In this document: positions 1-8,954 of the stretch, piece after piece
How positions within the stretch are numbered: the stretch's first letter is position 1
How the letters are laid out: each line of letters opens with the position of its first letter
Origin: Ardenticatenales bacterium
Lineage (GTDB): Bacteria; Chloroflexota; Anaerolineae; Promineifilales; UBA4811
Reading direction: 5' to 3'
NCBI GenBank assembly: GCA_030593075.1
Contig: JAUVHW010000012.1
Location: 1 to 32,322 of the forward strand
Length of the DNA stretch: 32,322 bases
Notes under the pieces: generated by a model
Database searches by the model: none
Told to the model about the DNA's origin: nothing
Seen by the model: only the letters and a program-made list of their open reading frames with translations
Position numbers and translations under genes: made by a program

Positions 1-56
1 TCCAGCACCGTGTTCCTGCGCAGCTTGAAGACAAAGCGAACCTGCCGGACACTCAT
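1..56 (-). CDS. Possible N-terminus of a CDS truncated by the window edge (MSVRQVRFVFKLRRNTVL...)
   Basis: ATG on the minus strand at 56, open to the window edge, same direction as the genes at 212-3913; only 18 codons visible. Confidence 0.3.
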   Translation of the reverse strand, partial: MSVRQVRFVFKLRRNTVL

Positions 57-211
57 CGGCTCGACACCAGGGTTGCTACCGTCGGAGACCTGCCGGCTGC
101 CCGATCTCGCCGGTCCTCAGCGGTCCTCGCGACACAAGACCTGCAATGGACGCCGCTGGGAGACAGCACTGCCATATCTGCCCGTGCGGCGGCCGCAGCA
201 GGAGCGCCAGG

Positions 212-3058
212 TCACGAGGAGGGAACCACCTGGAACCACTCCATCGCGTTCTCAATGATCTGTGCCTGGTTCGCCTCGGGCAGCATGTAGAGAGGGAGCC
301 CAACGAGCAGGTACTTTATGCCCGTGGAATCGCCGGCATCCACGCCGGCCGCGATCACGTCTCCGGCCTCGTCGCTCGCCGGTCCCCGCAAGAAGACAGC
401 GACGGTCTCCTCATCTTCTTCGTAACCAATGACCACGGCATCTATCTCGCCCGAAAGCTCGATTATCTCGCCGGCCGCGAAACCATCGGTCAGGACCGAC
501 GTGCTGCCGCTCACCTCCAGGTCCCTCAGCGCGGCCGTCTCTTCACCCTCTGATATGGCGGGGTACGCGCCGCTGAGCAGCAAGCGGCCGCCCCCCAAGA
601 GGTACGCCCAGAGCGGCAGGTTCTCGCCCTCCTGAAAGTCGCCGGAGGTCCAGATGACCAGCTGATACCCCTGCATCTCCTCAAACTCAATCTCTCCGTC
701 GTCGGCCACGCTCCAGAGCGTCACATCATAGTTGGGCGAAAGGACCTCCATATAGACGTCGGCGCTGGTCCGGCCGTCCTGCGACGCAGTGCCAGTGTCA
801 GCCGACACCACCAACACGCCCTGGCCGCCCAGGATCGGTCCGCCTTCTCCCTCTTCAAGGGTCAGCGAATAGGATACCTCCTCGCCAAAGTACTCAGAGA
901 TCAGTATCCGGTAGCTGCCGGCGGCCGGCAGGCGCCCCTCTATCCGCTCCTCCTCGCCGCTGTAGCCAGAATCGGAGACTTCCAGGGTCCGGCCGTCGGC
1001 GTCCTGCAGTTCAAGGGCCACATCGCCGTTCTCGTCCGGCTCCAAGATGATGACAACCGCCTGGTCGGCCGCAGCGGAAAAGGCCCACTCCGCCTGCTCG
1101 TCGGGCCCCAGGGTTCCCTCCACCGCCTCGCCAAGCTCTATGGTGTCGCCGGCCGTCTCGCCACCGGCCTGACCCGCAGCCAACTCAAACGACAGAGTGT
1201 AACTTCCCCCCAGACCCGCGTACTCGCTCACTCGAATGATATAGTCCCCGGTCGCCGTCAGCTCCAGGTCGCTGATCTCCTCAGCCTCCCCACTCACGCC
1301 CTCATCAGCCAAAGCCAGGAGCTCGCCCTCGGGGTCCTCCAGCTCCAGCACCAGGTCCGCGTCGGGCGAGTCCATTTCGGCCCACACAGTCACCACATCC
1401 CCGGCCTCGGCAAAGAACATCCAGAGGTGCTCCTCATTCTCGCCCAGATCTCCGATGACCGTGTCACCGTCGGCCAGTTCTCCCTGGACGCCTTCTGGCA
1501 GCTCCCCGGTCTCCCCTTCCTCCTCCTCTTCTTCTGGTTCCTCAGCCTCAGCCGGCTCCCAACTGGCCTGCAGCTCTTCAGAGGGAATCCAGGTCGGGCA
1601 CAGCGTGACCATGTCAGCCAGGACACAGTCGTCCAGATCGCCCTCTGACAGCCGGCCGAGAGCACTGGCTAGCCCCTCCTGGCTGGCAGCCAGCACTGCC
1701 AGCAGCTGGCGTTTCCCTGCTGAACGGTGGGCGATCAGGGCGGTGCCGGACATGTCATAGCTGCCCAGGCCGTCAACCGCTACCAAGCCCTCCGGAGTCT
1801 CCGGACCCTCTTCTGCGGTCTCCTCGCCCTCACCAGTCGCTTCAGGGTCCGCAGGCGCTTCCTCGTCTTCCGCTTCTTCCATCTCCAATGCTGGCGTGTA
1901 GACCAGAGTGACCCCAAACCCAGCCAAGGTATCGGTTATGGGGTCAGCTTGGCTGTAGAGTCCAGCGAATATGGTATCCGAACCCGGGTCGGCTGTGTCC
2001 GCCAGAACCAGAGTGCGATCGCTCTCGTCCAGCCTCTCCTGAAGCTGATCGACCAGTTGAAGCTGGCCGGGTCCCAACTCGGGGTCGTTGGTAAACACGA
2101 GAACCACCCGGTCAGCGAGAAAGTGGGGGAAGTCAACCAGCGTGTAGCTGCGCTCAGCACCGGCCAGGAAATCGGCCACGTGGGCAATCAGCTGGCTGTT
2201 GTTGCGCACCGTATGGTAGGGCTCGGTCATGAAGGTCAGATCGCCCAGAGCCAGCACCCGGCCGCCGGCCGCCTGCGCGGCTACCACCAAGTTTCCTGCC
2301 CGGTCGGTAGCGGAGGACCAGGTGTCATCATCGGCCCGGATGATGGCCGCCTCGTCGGCCACGGCCAACGAATGGGAAGCAAAGAACACCACGCTCTTCA
2401 GCCCGGTGGTCAACTCGCTATCGCTCCAGTCGCTCAACTTGATGTTGCGGAAACTACCCTCATTGTCGCTCACGTTGTAGAGATAGTCGTCCACAAACGT
2501 GATCCCAAACGAGGCGCCGAGTTCGTTGAGGTAGCTAGCATCCGAGTCGATCCCAACGACCCAGTCATACTCGTCGGTGAGGTAGCTGAAGCGGGTCGGG
2601 TCACCTACAAGGAGCAGCCGGCCGCCGCTCTCGACGAACGCTTCCACGGCTGCCACTTCCTCTTCCTCGAACACCTCCTGAGGGACAGCGACCAAGAAGG
2701 CGCTCGCCTCCAGCAGGGCATCGTCCAGGCTGCCATCTGACCAGGCGGTCAGGCGGTGCCCGCGGGCCGCGAGCCGGCCGGCCAGCACGTTCAGCTCCGG
2801 CATCTCCAGCCGATTACTGTGAGCCATGTCTACCACCACGACACCGTCCCCGGGGCGAATGGTCTCGTCACCATAGTGTGAGGCGGGCGGGGTGGGTACC
2901 TCAAGAGACTCCAGGTCCGGCCGGGCCACATCCCGCTGGCCGATGGCACCGCCATAGTACGAGACGTACCGCAAGGCGGTGGGGAGCGCCAGCATTACGA
3001 GAAACAACACAACTAGCAGCAGGGTCTTGCGCATCTTCGTCGGCCGCTCCATCGACAA
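212..3058 (-). CDS. Membrane-anchored DUF4350-type protein with two PPC-like beta domains and a C-terminal glutamine-amidotransferase-like region
   Basis: 948-aa ORF; N-terminal TM (KTLLLVVLFLVMLALPTALRYV); VVVVDMAHSNRLEMPELNVLAGRLAARGHRL typical of DUF4350; two repeated segments ending GDYIIRVSEYAGLGGSYTLSFEL and GSYRILISEYFGEEVSYSLTLEE typical of PPC domains. Confidence 0.75.
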   Translation of the reverse strand: MSMERPTKMRKTLLLVVLFLVMLALPTALRYVSYYGGAIGQRDVARPDLESLEVPTPPASHYGDETIRPGDGVVVVDMAHSNRLEMPELNVLAGRLAARGHRLTAWSDGSLDDALLEASAFLVAVPQEVFEEEEVAAVEAFVESGGRLLLVGDPTRFSYLTDEYDWVVGIDSDASYLNELGASFGITFVDDYLYNVSDNEGSFRNIKLSDWSDSELTTGLKSVVFFASHSLAVADEAAIIRADDDTWSSATDRAGNLVVAAQAAGGRVLALGDLTFMTEPYHTVRNNSQLIAHVADFLAGAERSYTLVDFPHFLADRVVLVFTNDPELGPGQLQLVDQLQERLDESDRTLVLADTADPGSDTIFAGLYSQADPITDTLAGFGVTLVYTPALEMEEAEDEEAPADPEATGEGEETAEEGPETPEGLVAVDGLGSYDMSGTALIAHRSAGKRQLLAVLAASQEGLASALGRLSEGDLDDCVLADMVTLCPTWIPSEELQASWEPAEAEEPEEEEEEGETGELPEGVQGELADGDTVIGDLGENEEHLWMFFAEAGDVVTVWAEMDSPDADLVLELEDPEGELLALADEGVSGEAEEISDLELTATGDYIIRVSEYAGLGGSYTLSFELAAGQAGGETAGDTIELGEAVEGTLGPDEQAEWAFSAAADQAVVIILEPDENGDVALELQDADGRTLEVSDSGYSGEEERIEGRLPAAGSYRILISEYFGEEVSYSLTLEEGEGGPILGGQGVLVVSADTGTASQDGRTSADVYMEVLSPNYDVTLWSVADDGEIEFEEMQGYQLVIWTSGDFQEGENLPLWAYLLGGGRLLLSGAYPAISEGEETAALRDLEVSGSTSVLTDGFAAGEIIELSGEIDAVVIGYEEDEETVAVFLRGPASDEAGDVIAAGVDAGDSTGIKYLLVGLPLYMLPEANQAQIIENAMEWFQVVPSS

Positions 3059-3061
3059 TCC

Positions 3062-3913
3062 CTACCTTGGCAATTCCACGTAGCGGAAATACAGCCCAGG
3101 CTCCAGGTCGTCAACCGCTGTCCAGTTCTGCCCCCCGTCAGCGCCCGAATACGCGGCGTAGGGTTCCCGGTCCGGGTAGGTCAACGTCCACAGGTCGACT
3201 GTCTCGTAGCTCCGAAGCTTCGATAGCTCAGCCGCTCGAGCAAGCGCCTCGTCCGTGGAGATGAGACCATCTATCATCCCCAGATTCAGTGCCTGAATGC
3301 CAGAGAAGACCTCACCCCGCGAGAGATAATCCAGCGAGGCTTCCAGCCGGTCTCCACGACCCGCTTCCACTGCGGCCAGAAAACTGTCTTTGGCGATCTC
3401 CATTTGCCGCACCCGCCCCGCCTGCGTGCCGCCGAAGGCCTTATAGGGACCCGTGGTGATGATCTCCTCCTCCAGGTAAGGAACTGGCCAGGCGAACCCT
3501 ATCACGCCGATGTTGCCCACCAACGAGCTCGGCTTGGCGTAGATCTCGTCGGCCGCCGCCGCCACAAAGTAAGCGCCGCTGGCGGCCAAATAGTCTACCG
3601 TAGCCACCACGGGCATTTCCTCGCGGGTATGGAGCACACTGTAATACAGATCCTCCGTCGATGAAACCTCCCCGCCCGGGCTGTCAAGCACGATCACCAC
3701 TGCCTTGATGGTGTCATCTTCCCGCGCGTAAGCAAGCTGCTCGAGCACCTCTTGCGCCGTCCAGTAGTTGATGTCGGTCCACAATCGAATGATCCCTACC
3801 TTGGGTGCAGGCACCAAGACGTAGGCCACGCAGCTGCCGACAGCCAGCGGCAGGACGACGACCAGCAGCCACAACATGATGGATCTTGCGATGGTTGCCA
3901 ACTTTTCCCTCAT
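3062..3913 (-). CDS. Signal peptide peptidase SppA-like (S49 family) membrane serine protease
   Basis: VVIVLDSPGGEVSSTEDLYYSV, AASGAYFVAAAADEIYA, SLVGNIGVIG, GPYKAFGG motifs; N-terminal TM; internal Met (MREKLATIARSIM) preferred over the ORF-track start at 3970. Confidence 0.85.
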   Translation of the reverse strand: MREKLATIARSIMLWLLVVVLPLAVGSCVAYVLVPAPKVGIIRLWTDINYWTAQEVLEQLAYAREDDTIKAVVIVLDSPGGEVSSTEDLYYSVLHTREEMPVVATVDYLAASGAYFVAAAADEIYAKPSSLVGNIGVIGFAWPVPYLEEEIITTGPYKAFGGTQAGRVRQMEIAKDSFLAAVEAGRGDRLEASLDYLSRGEVFSGIQALNLGMIDGLISTDEALARAAELSKLRSYETVDLWTLTYPDREPYAAYSGADGGQNWTAVDDLEPGLYFRYVELPR

Positions 3914-3952
3914 TGCACACTTTCTCCATGAGCGGGGAACCGGCAGGAAGGA

Positions 3953-3981
3953 AGCATAGCAGAGAACCACCCAGTGCGCAA
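3953..3981 (-). promoter_or_regulatory. Sigma70-like promoter for the sppA-like gene
   Basis: Minus strand TTGCGC (3981-3976), 17-nt spacer, TATGCT (3958-3953) with TGC extended -10. Confidence 0.45.
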
Positions 3982-3985
3982 CCGC

Positions 3986-4015
3986 TTGGCGCTCCCCAGT
4001 CGCAGATGCTATAAT
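3986..4015 (+). promoter_or_regulatory. Sigma70-like promoter for recF
   Basis: TTGGCG (3986-3991), 18-nt spacer, perfect TATAAT (4010-4015) with extended -10 TGC. Confidence 0.65.
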
Positions 4016-4137
4016 CCGACGCGGCCTGACACATAGGAGTCCATGCCCGTCTCAGTGAGGTCGAGACCCGAAGGACCTCGTTTCTCCAGATGAGGCGTGG
4101 CGCGATCTGCGTTCTCCTGTCTCGCGCCGCAGCAGCC

Positions 4138-5406
4138 ATGCATCTTGCGCAGCTCACGCTGACCAACTTTCGAAACTACACGCGGCTTGACCTGGCGTTA
4201 CCAAAGGGCCCGACTCTACTGTTCGGCGCAAACGCCCAGGGCAAGACGACTCTACTAGAAGCTATCTACTACCTGGCGACCACAAAGTCGCCCCACGCCC
4301 GGGCTGACCGGCAGCTGCTCAACTGGTATGCCAACGGATCAGAGGACCCCGTAGCGGTAGGACGCCTGACTGCGCAAGTGCGATTGGCCGGGGAAACAGG
4401 CCAGCGGCACCTGGAGATCCGTCTGATTCGCGATCAGACCGGCCGGGCCGGCTCAGAGTTCCGCCGCCAGGTGCTGGTAAACGGGGTGAAGGTTCGCCTG
4501 GTGGACCTGCTGGGCAACCTCAACGTGGTCCTCTTCTTGCCACAGGATGTCGGGCTGGTGTCGGCGCCTCCGGCCGAGCGCCGCCGATACCTAGATATCA
4601 CATTGTGCCAGGTTGATACACGATACTGCCGCACTTTGTCGCAGTACAACAAGGTGCTCGCCCAGCGAAACGCCCTGTTACGGTCCCTGCAAGAAGGACG
4701 CGCCCGGCCGGCGGAACTCTCACCCTGGGACGAGAAGCTGGCCGAACTAGGCGCCTCCCTGGTGCTCCGTCGGGCCGCGCTGATCGCAGACCTGGAACAG
4801 CGGGCGGGCCGGATTCACTTTGACGACCTAACAGGGGGTACCGAGTCATTGCGTCTAGCGTACCGGCCCCGGCTCTGGCCCAATGCAGACCAGGCGCCAT
4901 CTTCACTACCACCGGCTGCAACAGCCGACACCGTCGGCTGGCTCCTGGAACAACCGGAGAACCAGCTCGCCGCCAGCTTGCGGCGCGCCCTGGACGGTAG
5001 CCGGCAGGTCGAAACCCAACGGGGCGCGACGCTGATCGGACCTCATCGAGACGACCTCCGGCTGCTGGTCAACGGCCGCGACCTGGCGGACTATGGTAGC
5101 CGGGGCCAGCAGCGCACCGCGCTGTTGGCGCTCAAGCTGGCAGAGGTCGCCTGGATGGAAGGCCAGACGGGCGAGCGGCCGGTCCTGCTGCTGGACGAAG
5201 TGCTGGCCGAGCTGGACCAGACCCGCCGAGCCTACCTGCTCTCTAGTGTCGTTGCGGCCGAACAGGCGATTCTCACAGCTTCGGACCCCACCATGTTCAC
5301 AGGGGAGTTCCTCGCCCAGGCAACTCGCATGGAAGTGAAGGGCGGACAGATCAGGCCGCGAAACGGGCCAGTCCAAAGGGGGACTCGGGATGAAGAAGAG
5401 GTGTGA
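4138..5406 (+). CDS. recF: DNA replication and repair protein RecF
   Basis: MHLAQLTLTNFRNYTRLDL start, GANAQGKTTLLEAIYYLA Walker A, LLGNLNVVLFLPQDVGLV, LLLDEVLAELDQTRR Walker B; ORF-track start 4090 is upstream in the same frame. Confidence 0.95.
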   Translation: MHLAQLTLTNFRNYTRLDLALPKGPTLLFGANAQGKTTLLEAIYYLATTKSPHARADRQLLNWYANGSEDPVAVGRLTAQVRLAGETGQRHLEIRLIRDQTGRAGSEFRRQVLVNGVKVRLVDLLGNLNVVLFLPQDVGLVSAPPAERRRYLDITLCQVDTRYCRTLSQYNKVLAQRNALLRSLQEGRARPAELSPWDEKLAELGASLVLRRAALIADLEQRAGRIHFDDLTGGTESLRLAYRPRLWPNADQAPSSLPPAATADTVGWLLEQPENQLAASLRRALDGSRQVETQRGATLIGPHRDDLRLLVNGRDLADYGSRGQQRTALLALKLAEVAWMEGQTGERPVLLLDEVLAELDQTRRAYLLSSVVAAEQAILTASDPTMFTGEFLAQATRMEVKGGQIRPRNGPVQRGTRDEEEV

Positions 5407-6220
5407 GGCCTGCGGCCGCCCGCTGCTGGATAGTGATTCGCAGTGCTTCCATTGCAGAGCGCCGGTTGCCGGACGCGAGACAGCAGCGAGCTCGGCAGAT
5501 CAGCCAGCGATGAATCTAGTGGCGGCCGGGCGTTATGCGCTGCTGGTACTGGCGCTGATGGTGGTGGGCGCTCTGCTGCTGAACTGGATGGCAATTGGCG
5601 CTCGCGTCGTCGATGACGAGCCCCCTGCCCCGCCGGCTGCCACTCCGCCCGCTGGTTGGCGCGAGTTCACTCCGCCGGGAGAGAAGTACCGTATCTGGCT
5701 GCCCGAGTCCTGGGAGCTGCACACGCCAGCTAGCCCAGGGTGGGAAAGACTGGTGGCCGAAGCCGCCTCTCCTGTTCCCAGCAGGTTCGCGACCACGGAG
5801 CCACGGCGCGCAGTCGATCGGGTGAGCCTGGTGGCCGAGAGTCCCGCCGCCGGCACAGCGCGCCCGTTCATGGTGTCGGTAGACCATCACCCAAACCTTG
5901 CGGACACCAGCCTGAGCGTGCTCCAGGCGGAAGGCTGGTCGGCCGGCGCTGCGCCGGTAAGCGGCGCTGTCAGCGTCTACATTAGCAGACAGATGTCGAG
6001 CCAGCGGGTGCTGGTGGCCGAGTTAGCCTACCCGGCGAATGGCACAGGCCTGGTCGTCCATGCGCTGACATACGTAGTCAAGACCGACTGGGGGCTCTAT
6101 GCCGTCTCGGCCTCGGCCGAAGAGACGAGCTTCTGGCACTCCGACGAGACTCTCTGGCAGATACTGGACAGCTTTGCGCCGCTGCGGGCGTCAGGCGCTG
6201 GTTCGGCAGGCGGCACGTAG
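5390..6220 (+). CDS. Zinc-ribbon single-TM membrane protein of unknown function
   Basis: N-terminal CEACGRPLLDSDSQCFHC two-CxxC zinc ribbon, TM LLVLALMVVGALLLNW; overlaps the recF 3' end by 17 nt. Confidence 0.75.
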   Translation: MKKRCEACGRPLLDSDSQCFHCRAPVAGRETAASSADQPAMNLVAAGRYALLVLALMVVGALLLNWMAIGARVVDDEPPAPPAATPPAGWREFTPPGEKYRIWLPESWELHTPASPGWERLVAEAASPVPSRFATTEPRRAVDRVSLVAESPAAGTARPFMVSVDHHPNLADTSLSVLQAEGWSAGAAPVSGAVSVYISRQMSSQRVLVAELAYPANGTGLVVHALTYVVKTDWGLYAVSASAEETSFWHSDETLWQILDSFAPLRASGAGSAGGT

Positions 6221-6281
6221 CGGAGGAGTGGTGCGCCCAGATCCGAGGTCCGGCATTCCCTCGACACCGCACATCGAATCC

Positions 6282-6310
6282 TTGACGCGCATCCCCCGGA
6301 CAGCTACAAT
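6282..6310 (+). promoter_or_regulatory. Sigma70-like promoter, predicted to give a leaderless mRNA
   Basis: TTGACG (6282-6287), 17 nt, TACAAT (6305-6310); start codon ATG at 6319 is 9 nt after the -10. Confidence 0.65.
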
Positions 6311-6318
6311 CCCGGTCA

Positions 6319-7302
6319 ATGGGCAAGAGAGCATTCAACTACGGCGGGCAAGCGGTGCTAGAGGGGGTGATGATGCGCGGTTCGAAAGCGATGTCGGTCG
6401 CGGTGCGCCACCCCGACGGGCACCTTGTGGTCCGTCGCGAACCGCTGAGCAAGTTCCTGTATGACGGCTGGCTGAGCCGAACGCCCTTCTTGCGTGGCCT
6501 GGTCCTCCTGTGGGACGCACTAGGCCTGGGAATGCGCAGCCTTCTCTTCTCGAGCAACGTAGCTCTGGAAGCGGAAGCGCTCCACGGCGAAAAGGGCTCG
6601 GGTGAATCTCGAGCTGCCGATTTGGACGGAGGGGAGACCCCCGCCTTTGAGGGGCCGCTGGCCTGGGGAACCGTGGCCTTGTCGCTCGGCCTTGGGGTTG
6701 GTCTTTTCTTCCTATTGCCCGCCTTTACGGCCGACTTGATCGAGCAGTGGCTGGGCATCGAGTCCCCCCTGCTGGGCAACCTGGTCGAGGGGACTATCCG
6801 CCTGCTGTTGCTGATCGGGTACATCTGGGCGATTGGGTTCATCCCCGACATTGCTCGAGTTTTTGCATACCACGGGGCGGAACACAAGACCATCATGGCC
6901 TACGAGGGAGGGGCAGAACTCGAACCAGACGTTGTGTCCGGCTACACCATGTATCATCCCCGGTGCGGCACTGGGTTCCTGCTGACAGTGGTGGTCATTT
7001 CGATTCTGATCTTCTCTCTGGTGGGCCGGCCGTCCCTGTTGGTCCGGCTCGCTTCCCGCATCGCCCTCATTCCCCTGGTAGCGGGCCTGGCCTACGAGTT
7101 CATCAGATACAGCGGCAAACACCAGCACATCGCACTGGTGCGTCTGGTCACCAAACCCAATCTCTGGCTGCAGCGGCTCACGACGCGGGAGCCGGATGAA
7201 ACCATGCTGCAGACGGCAATCACCGCGCTGCGAATGGTGCTGGAGGCGGAGAGAGGGGGGGATGTACAGCCGGAGACCATAACGGTCGTTCAGCCCCTGT
7301 GA
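6319..7302 (+). CDS. DUF1385 family membrane protein (YqhQ-like)
   Basis: YGGQAVLEGVMMRGSKAMSVAVR, YHGAEHKTIMAYEGG, HPRCGTGFLLTVVVISI motifs characteristic of DUF1385. Confidence 0.92.
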   Translation: MGKRAFNYGGQAVLEGVMMRGSKAMSVAVRHPDGHLVVRREPLSKFLYDGWLSRTPFLRGLVLLWDALGLGMRSLLFSSNVALEAEALHGEKGSGESRAADLDGGETPAFEGPLAWGTVALSLGLGVGLFFLLPAFTADLIEQWLGIESPLLGNLVEGTIRLLLLIGYIWAIGFIPDIARVFAYHGAEHKTIMAYEGGAELEPDVVSGYTMYHPRCGTGFLLTVVVISILIFSLVGRPSLLVRLASRIALIPLVAGLAYEFIRYSGKHQHIALVRLVTKPNLWLQRLTTREPDETMLQTAITALRMVLEAERGGDVQPETITVVQPL

Positions 7303-7396
7303 CCAGAGGTGGGGGAACGAGGATGAGGGTCACGGCCGCCTGCCGAGGGCAGTCTACTGGTCACAGGCGTTCGCCGCAACGGAGGCCCTGGTCAGC

Positions 7397-7467
7397 GTCC
7401 TGCCCAGGCCACCGCTAGCAGCGCACGAGTGTCCCTCGGTGGCCTCCCATCGTGGTGGGGGCAGGAC
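7397..7467. other. Strong nested stem-loop between convergent genes (candidate structured RNA or bidirectional terminator)
   Basis: GTCCTGCCC (7397-7405) pairs GGGCAGGAC (7459-7467); AGGCCACCG (7406-7414) pairs CGGTGGCCT (7437-7445); all 18 pairs perfect. Confidence 0.55.
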
Positions 7468-7484
7468 CGACTGGCGCAGGCGCC

Positions 7485-8192
7485 CTACGGGCCCACTGTA
7501 ATCATCTCCCGGAACTCCTCGAACTTGGAAGGGCCGATTCCGGGGACGTTCATGATCTCCTCAACTCGCCTGAAAAGGCCATGCTGCTGACGGTAGGCCA
7601 CGATCGCCGTCGCAGTAGCTTCGCCGACACCAGGCAGAGCAGTTAGTTCCTCGATCGTGGCGCTGTTGATGTTGATGAGCCGTGGGATCGTGCCGCCGCC
7701 CGGTGGAGTGTCGGGGCTGAGCTCCTCACCCTCGACCGGAACACGCAGGTGCTGGCCGTCATAGAGGGGCGCTGCCAGGTTGACTCTGTACAGGTCAGCG
7801 TCGGCCGCAGACCCGCCGGCCGCCCTGATGGCGTCCTGCACCCGAGCTCCCGGCTGCACCTGCACCACGCCCGGCCGTTCGACTGCCCCAGTCACGTACA
7901 CGAACCAGGGAACCGGAGTGGGAGTGGGTCCCCGGGTGGGGGTTGAAGGCGGCGGGAGTATTTCGATCGGGGCGCCTGGAGGCTTGCGGCTGAGGCCGTA
8001 GACGGCGAGCAGAATGGCTACGGTGAGCACAACACTAATGCCGGCTACAACCGCCATCGGGTCTGGCCGGCCGCCGCCCGCTTTCCCAGTCTCCTCTCCC
8101 GCCACGTTGTCCCGTTCCGTGTTCCTGACGGCGCCGCCTCGGCTCCCGCCCGCCCTGCCCGCAGCCACTCGCCCTGCGCCGGATGGGAGCAT
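7485..8192 (-). CDS. ComEA-like helix-hairpin-helix DNA-binding competence protein with SLBB domain
   Basis: TM VVAGISVVLTVAILLAVYGL, YVTGAVERPGVVQVQPGARVQDAIRAAGG (SLBB), ININSATIEELTALPGVGEATATAIVAYR (HhH); exact start uncertain. Confidence 0.88.
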   Translation of the reverse strand: MLPSGAGRVAAGRAGGSRGGAVRNTERDNVAGEETGKAGGGRPDPMAVVAGISVVLTVAILLAVYGLSRKPPGAPIEILPPPSTPTRGPTPTPVPWFVYVTGAVERPGVVQVQPGARVQDAIRAAGGSAADADLYRVNLAAPLYDGQHLRVPVEGEELSPDTPPGGGTIPRLININSATIEELTALPGVGEATATAIVAYRQQHGLFRRVEEIMNVPGIGPSKFEEFREMITVGP

Positions 8193-8296
8193 CTAGTTAC
8201 CGGTTGCGCGCACCAAGCTAGCGAGTCTGTCGCTGAAGCGAGAACCAGGCAGGGGCTCCGGGGTTGGACCGCCGGGAGGATGGCCCCCGACGCTGG

Positions 8297-8665
8297 CTAT
8301 CTCAGCGTACGGCCGAAAGGGAAGAGAGCCAGCGGTAGGAGCTTCAGGTGCTGCTCCGCGAAAGGTATTCCCACAATGGTGATGCCCAGCACCAGGGCTG
8401 AGACCAGGTGCCCGACGGCAATCTCCCAGCCAAAGAGCACCAGCCAGATAATGTTGAAGATCAGGTAGAGGGGAGTTCCGGCCTTCTCCGTCTCGACGAT
8501 CTGCCTGCCAAACGGAGTCAGCGTCGCGATGCCTAGTTTCATCGACTGGAGCCCAAAGGGGATGCCCACAATCGTAAAGCACATCCCGACACCCCCGATG
8601 ATATAGCCCAGCCCGGTGAGAAAGCCGCCGAATATGAGCCAAATGATGTTTCCAAGAGTGCCCAT
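8297..8665 (-). CDS. YccF domain membrane protein
   Basis: NIIWLIFGGFLTGLGYIIGGVGMCFTIVGIPFGLQSMKLG ... NIIWLVLFGWEIAVGHLVSALVLGITIVGIPFAEQHLKL, the duplicated YccF motif; internal Met preferred. Confidence 0.88.
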   Translation of the reverse strand: MGTLGNIIWLIFGGFLTGLGYIIGGVGMCFTIVGIPFGLQSMKLGIATLTPFGRQIVETEKAGTPLYLIFNIIWLVLFGWEIAVGHLVSALVLGITIVGIPFAEQHLKLLPLALFPFGRTLR

Positions 8666-8741
8666 TGACCGTAGGTCCTTGCTATGCCCAGAACTGGCCG
8701 GCAGGGGACGTAGCCACTCCACCGCCGCGCTGAGCGGGCCT

Positions 8742-8954
8742 TCAGCGCCCCGACTTGAGCCGTTTGAACACCAACTCGAACCCCGCAACGCTGGAGCCAA
8801 CCAGTTCCCACCCCTCTTCGCCCAGCTGATTGGCGTACTCGGCGATGGGCGGTCCCCTTCTCCAATCGCCCAACTGCTGGCCGTTCACGCGTCGCGGCCG
8901 GCGCGCGTTCCGTGCCACATCGACCGAGATGAAAAGGTACTCCCACTTTTGCAT
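8742..8954 (-). CDS. Small DUF4177-like protein
   Basis: MQKWEYLFISVDV...ANQLGEEGWELVGSSVAGFELVFKRL; SD AAGGAG just upstream. Confidence 0.65.
   Translation of the reverse strand: MQKWEYLFISVDVARNARRPRRVNGQQLGDWRRGPPIAEYANQLGEEGWELVGSSVAGFELVFKRLKSGR

Noticed and set aside
1727-2740. 337-aa ORF on the plus strand
   Set aside because: Antisense to the DUF4350/PPC gene; no domain-like sequence, a by-product of high GC
3936-3958. GGCAGGAAGGAAGCA, partly like the SRP RNA apical motif
   Set aside because: Lacks the paired GGTC...GGTCCGGAAGGAAGCAGCC context and overlaps a promoter
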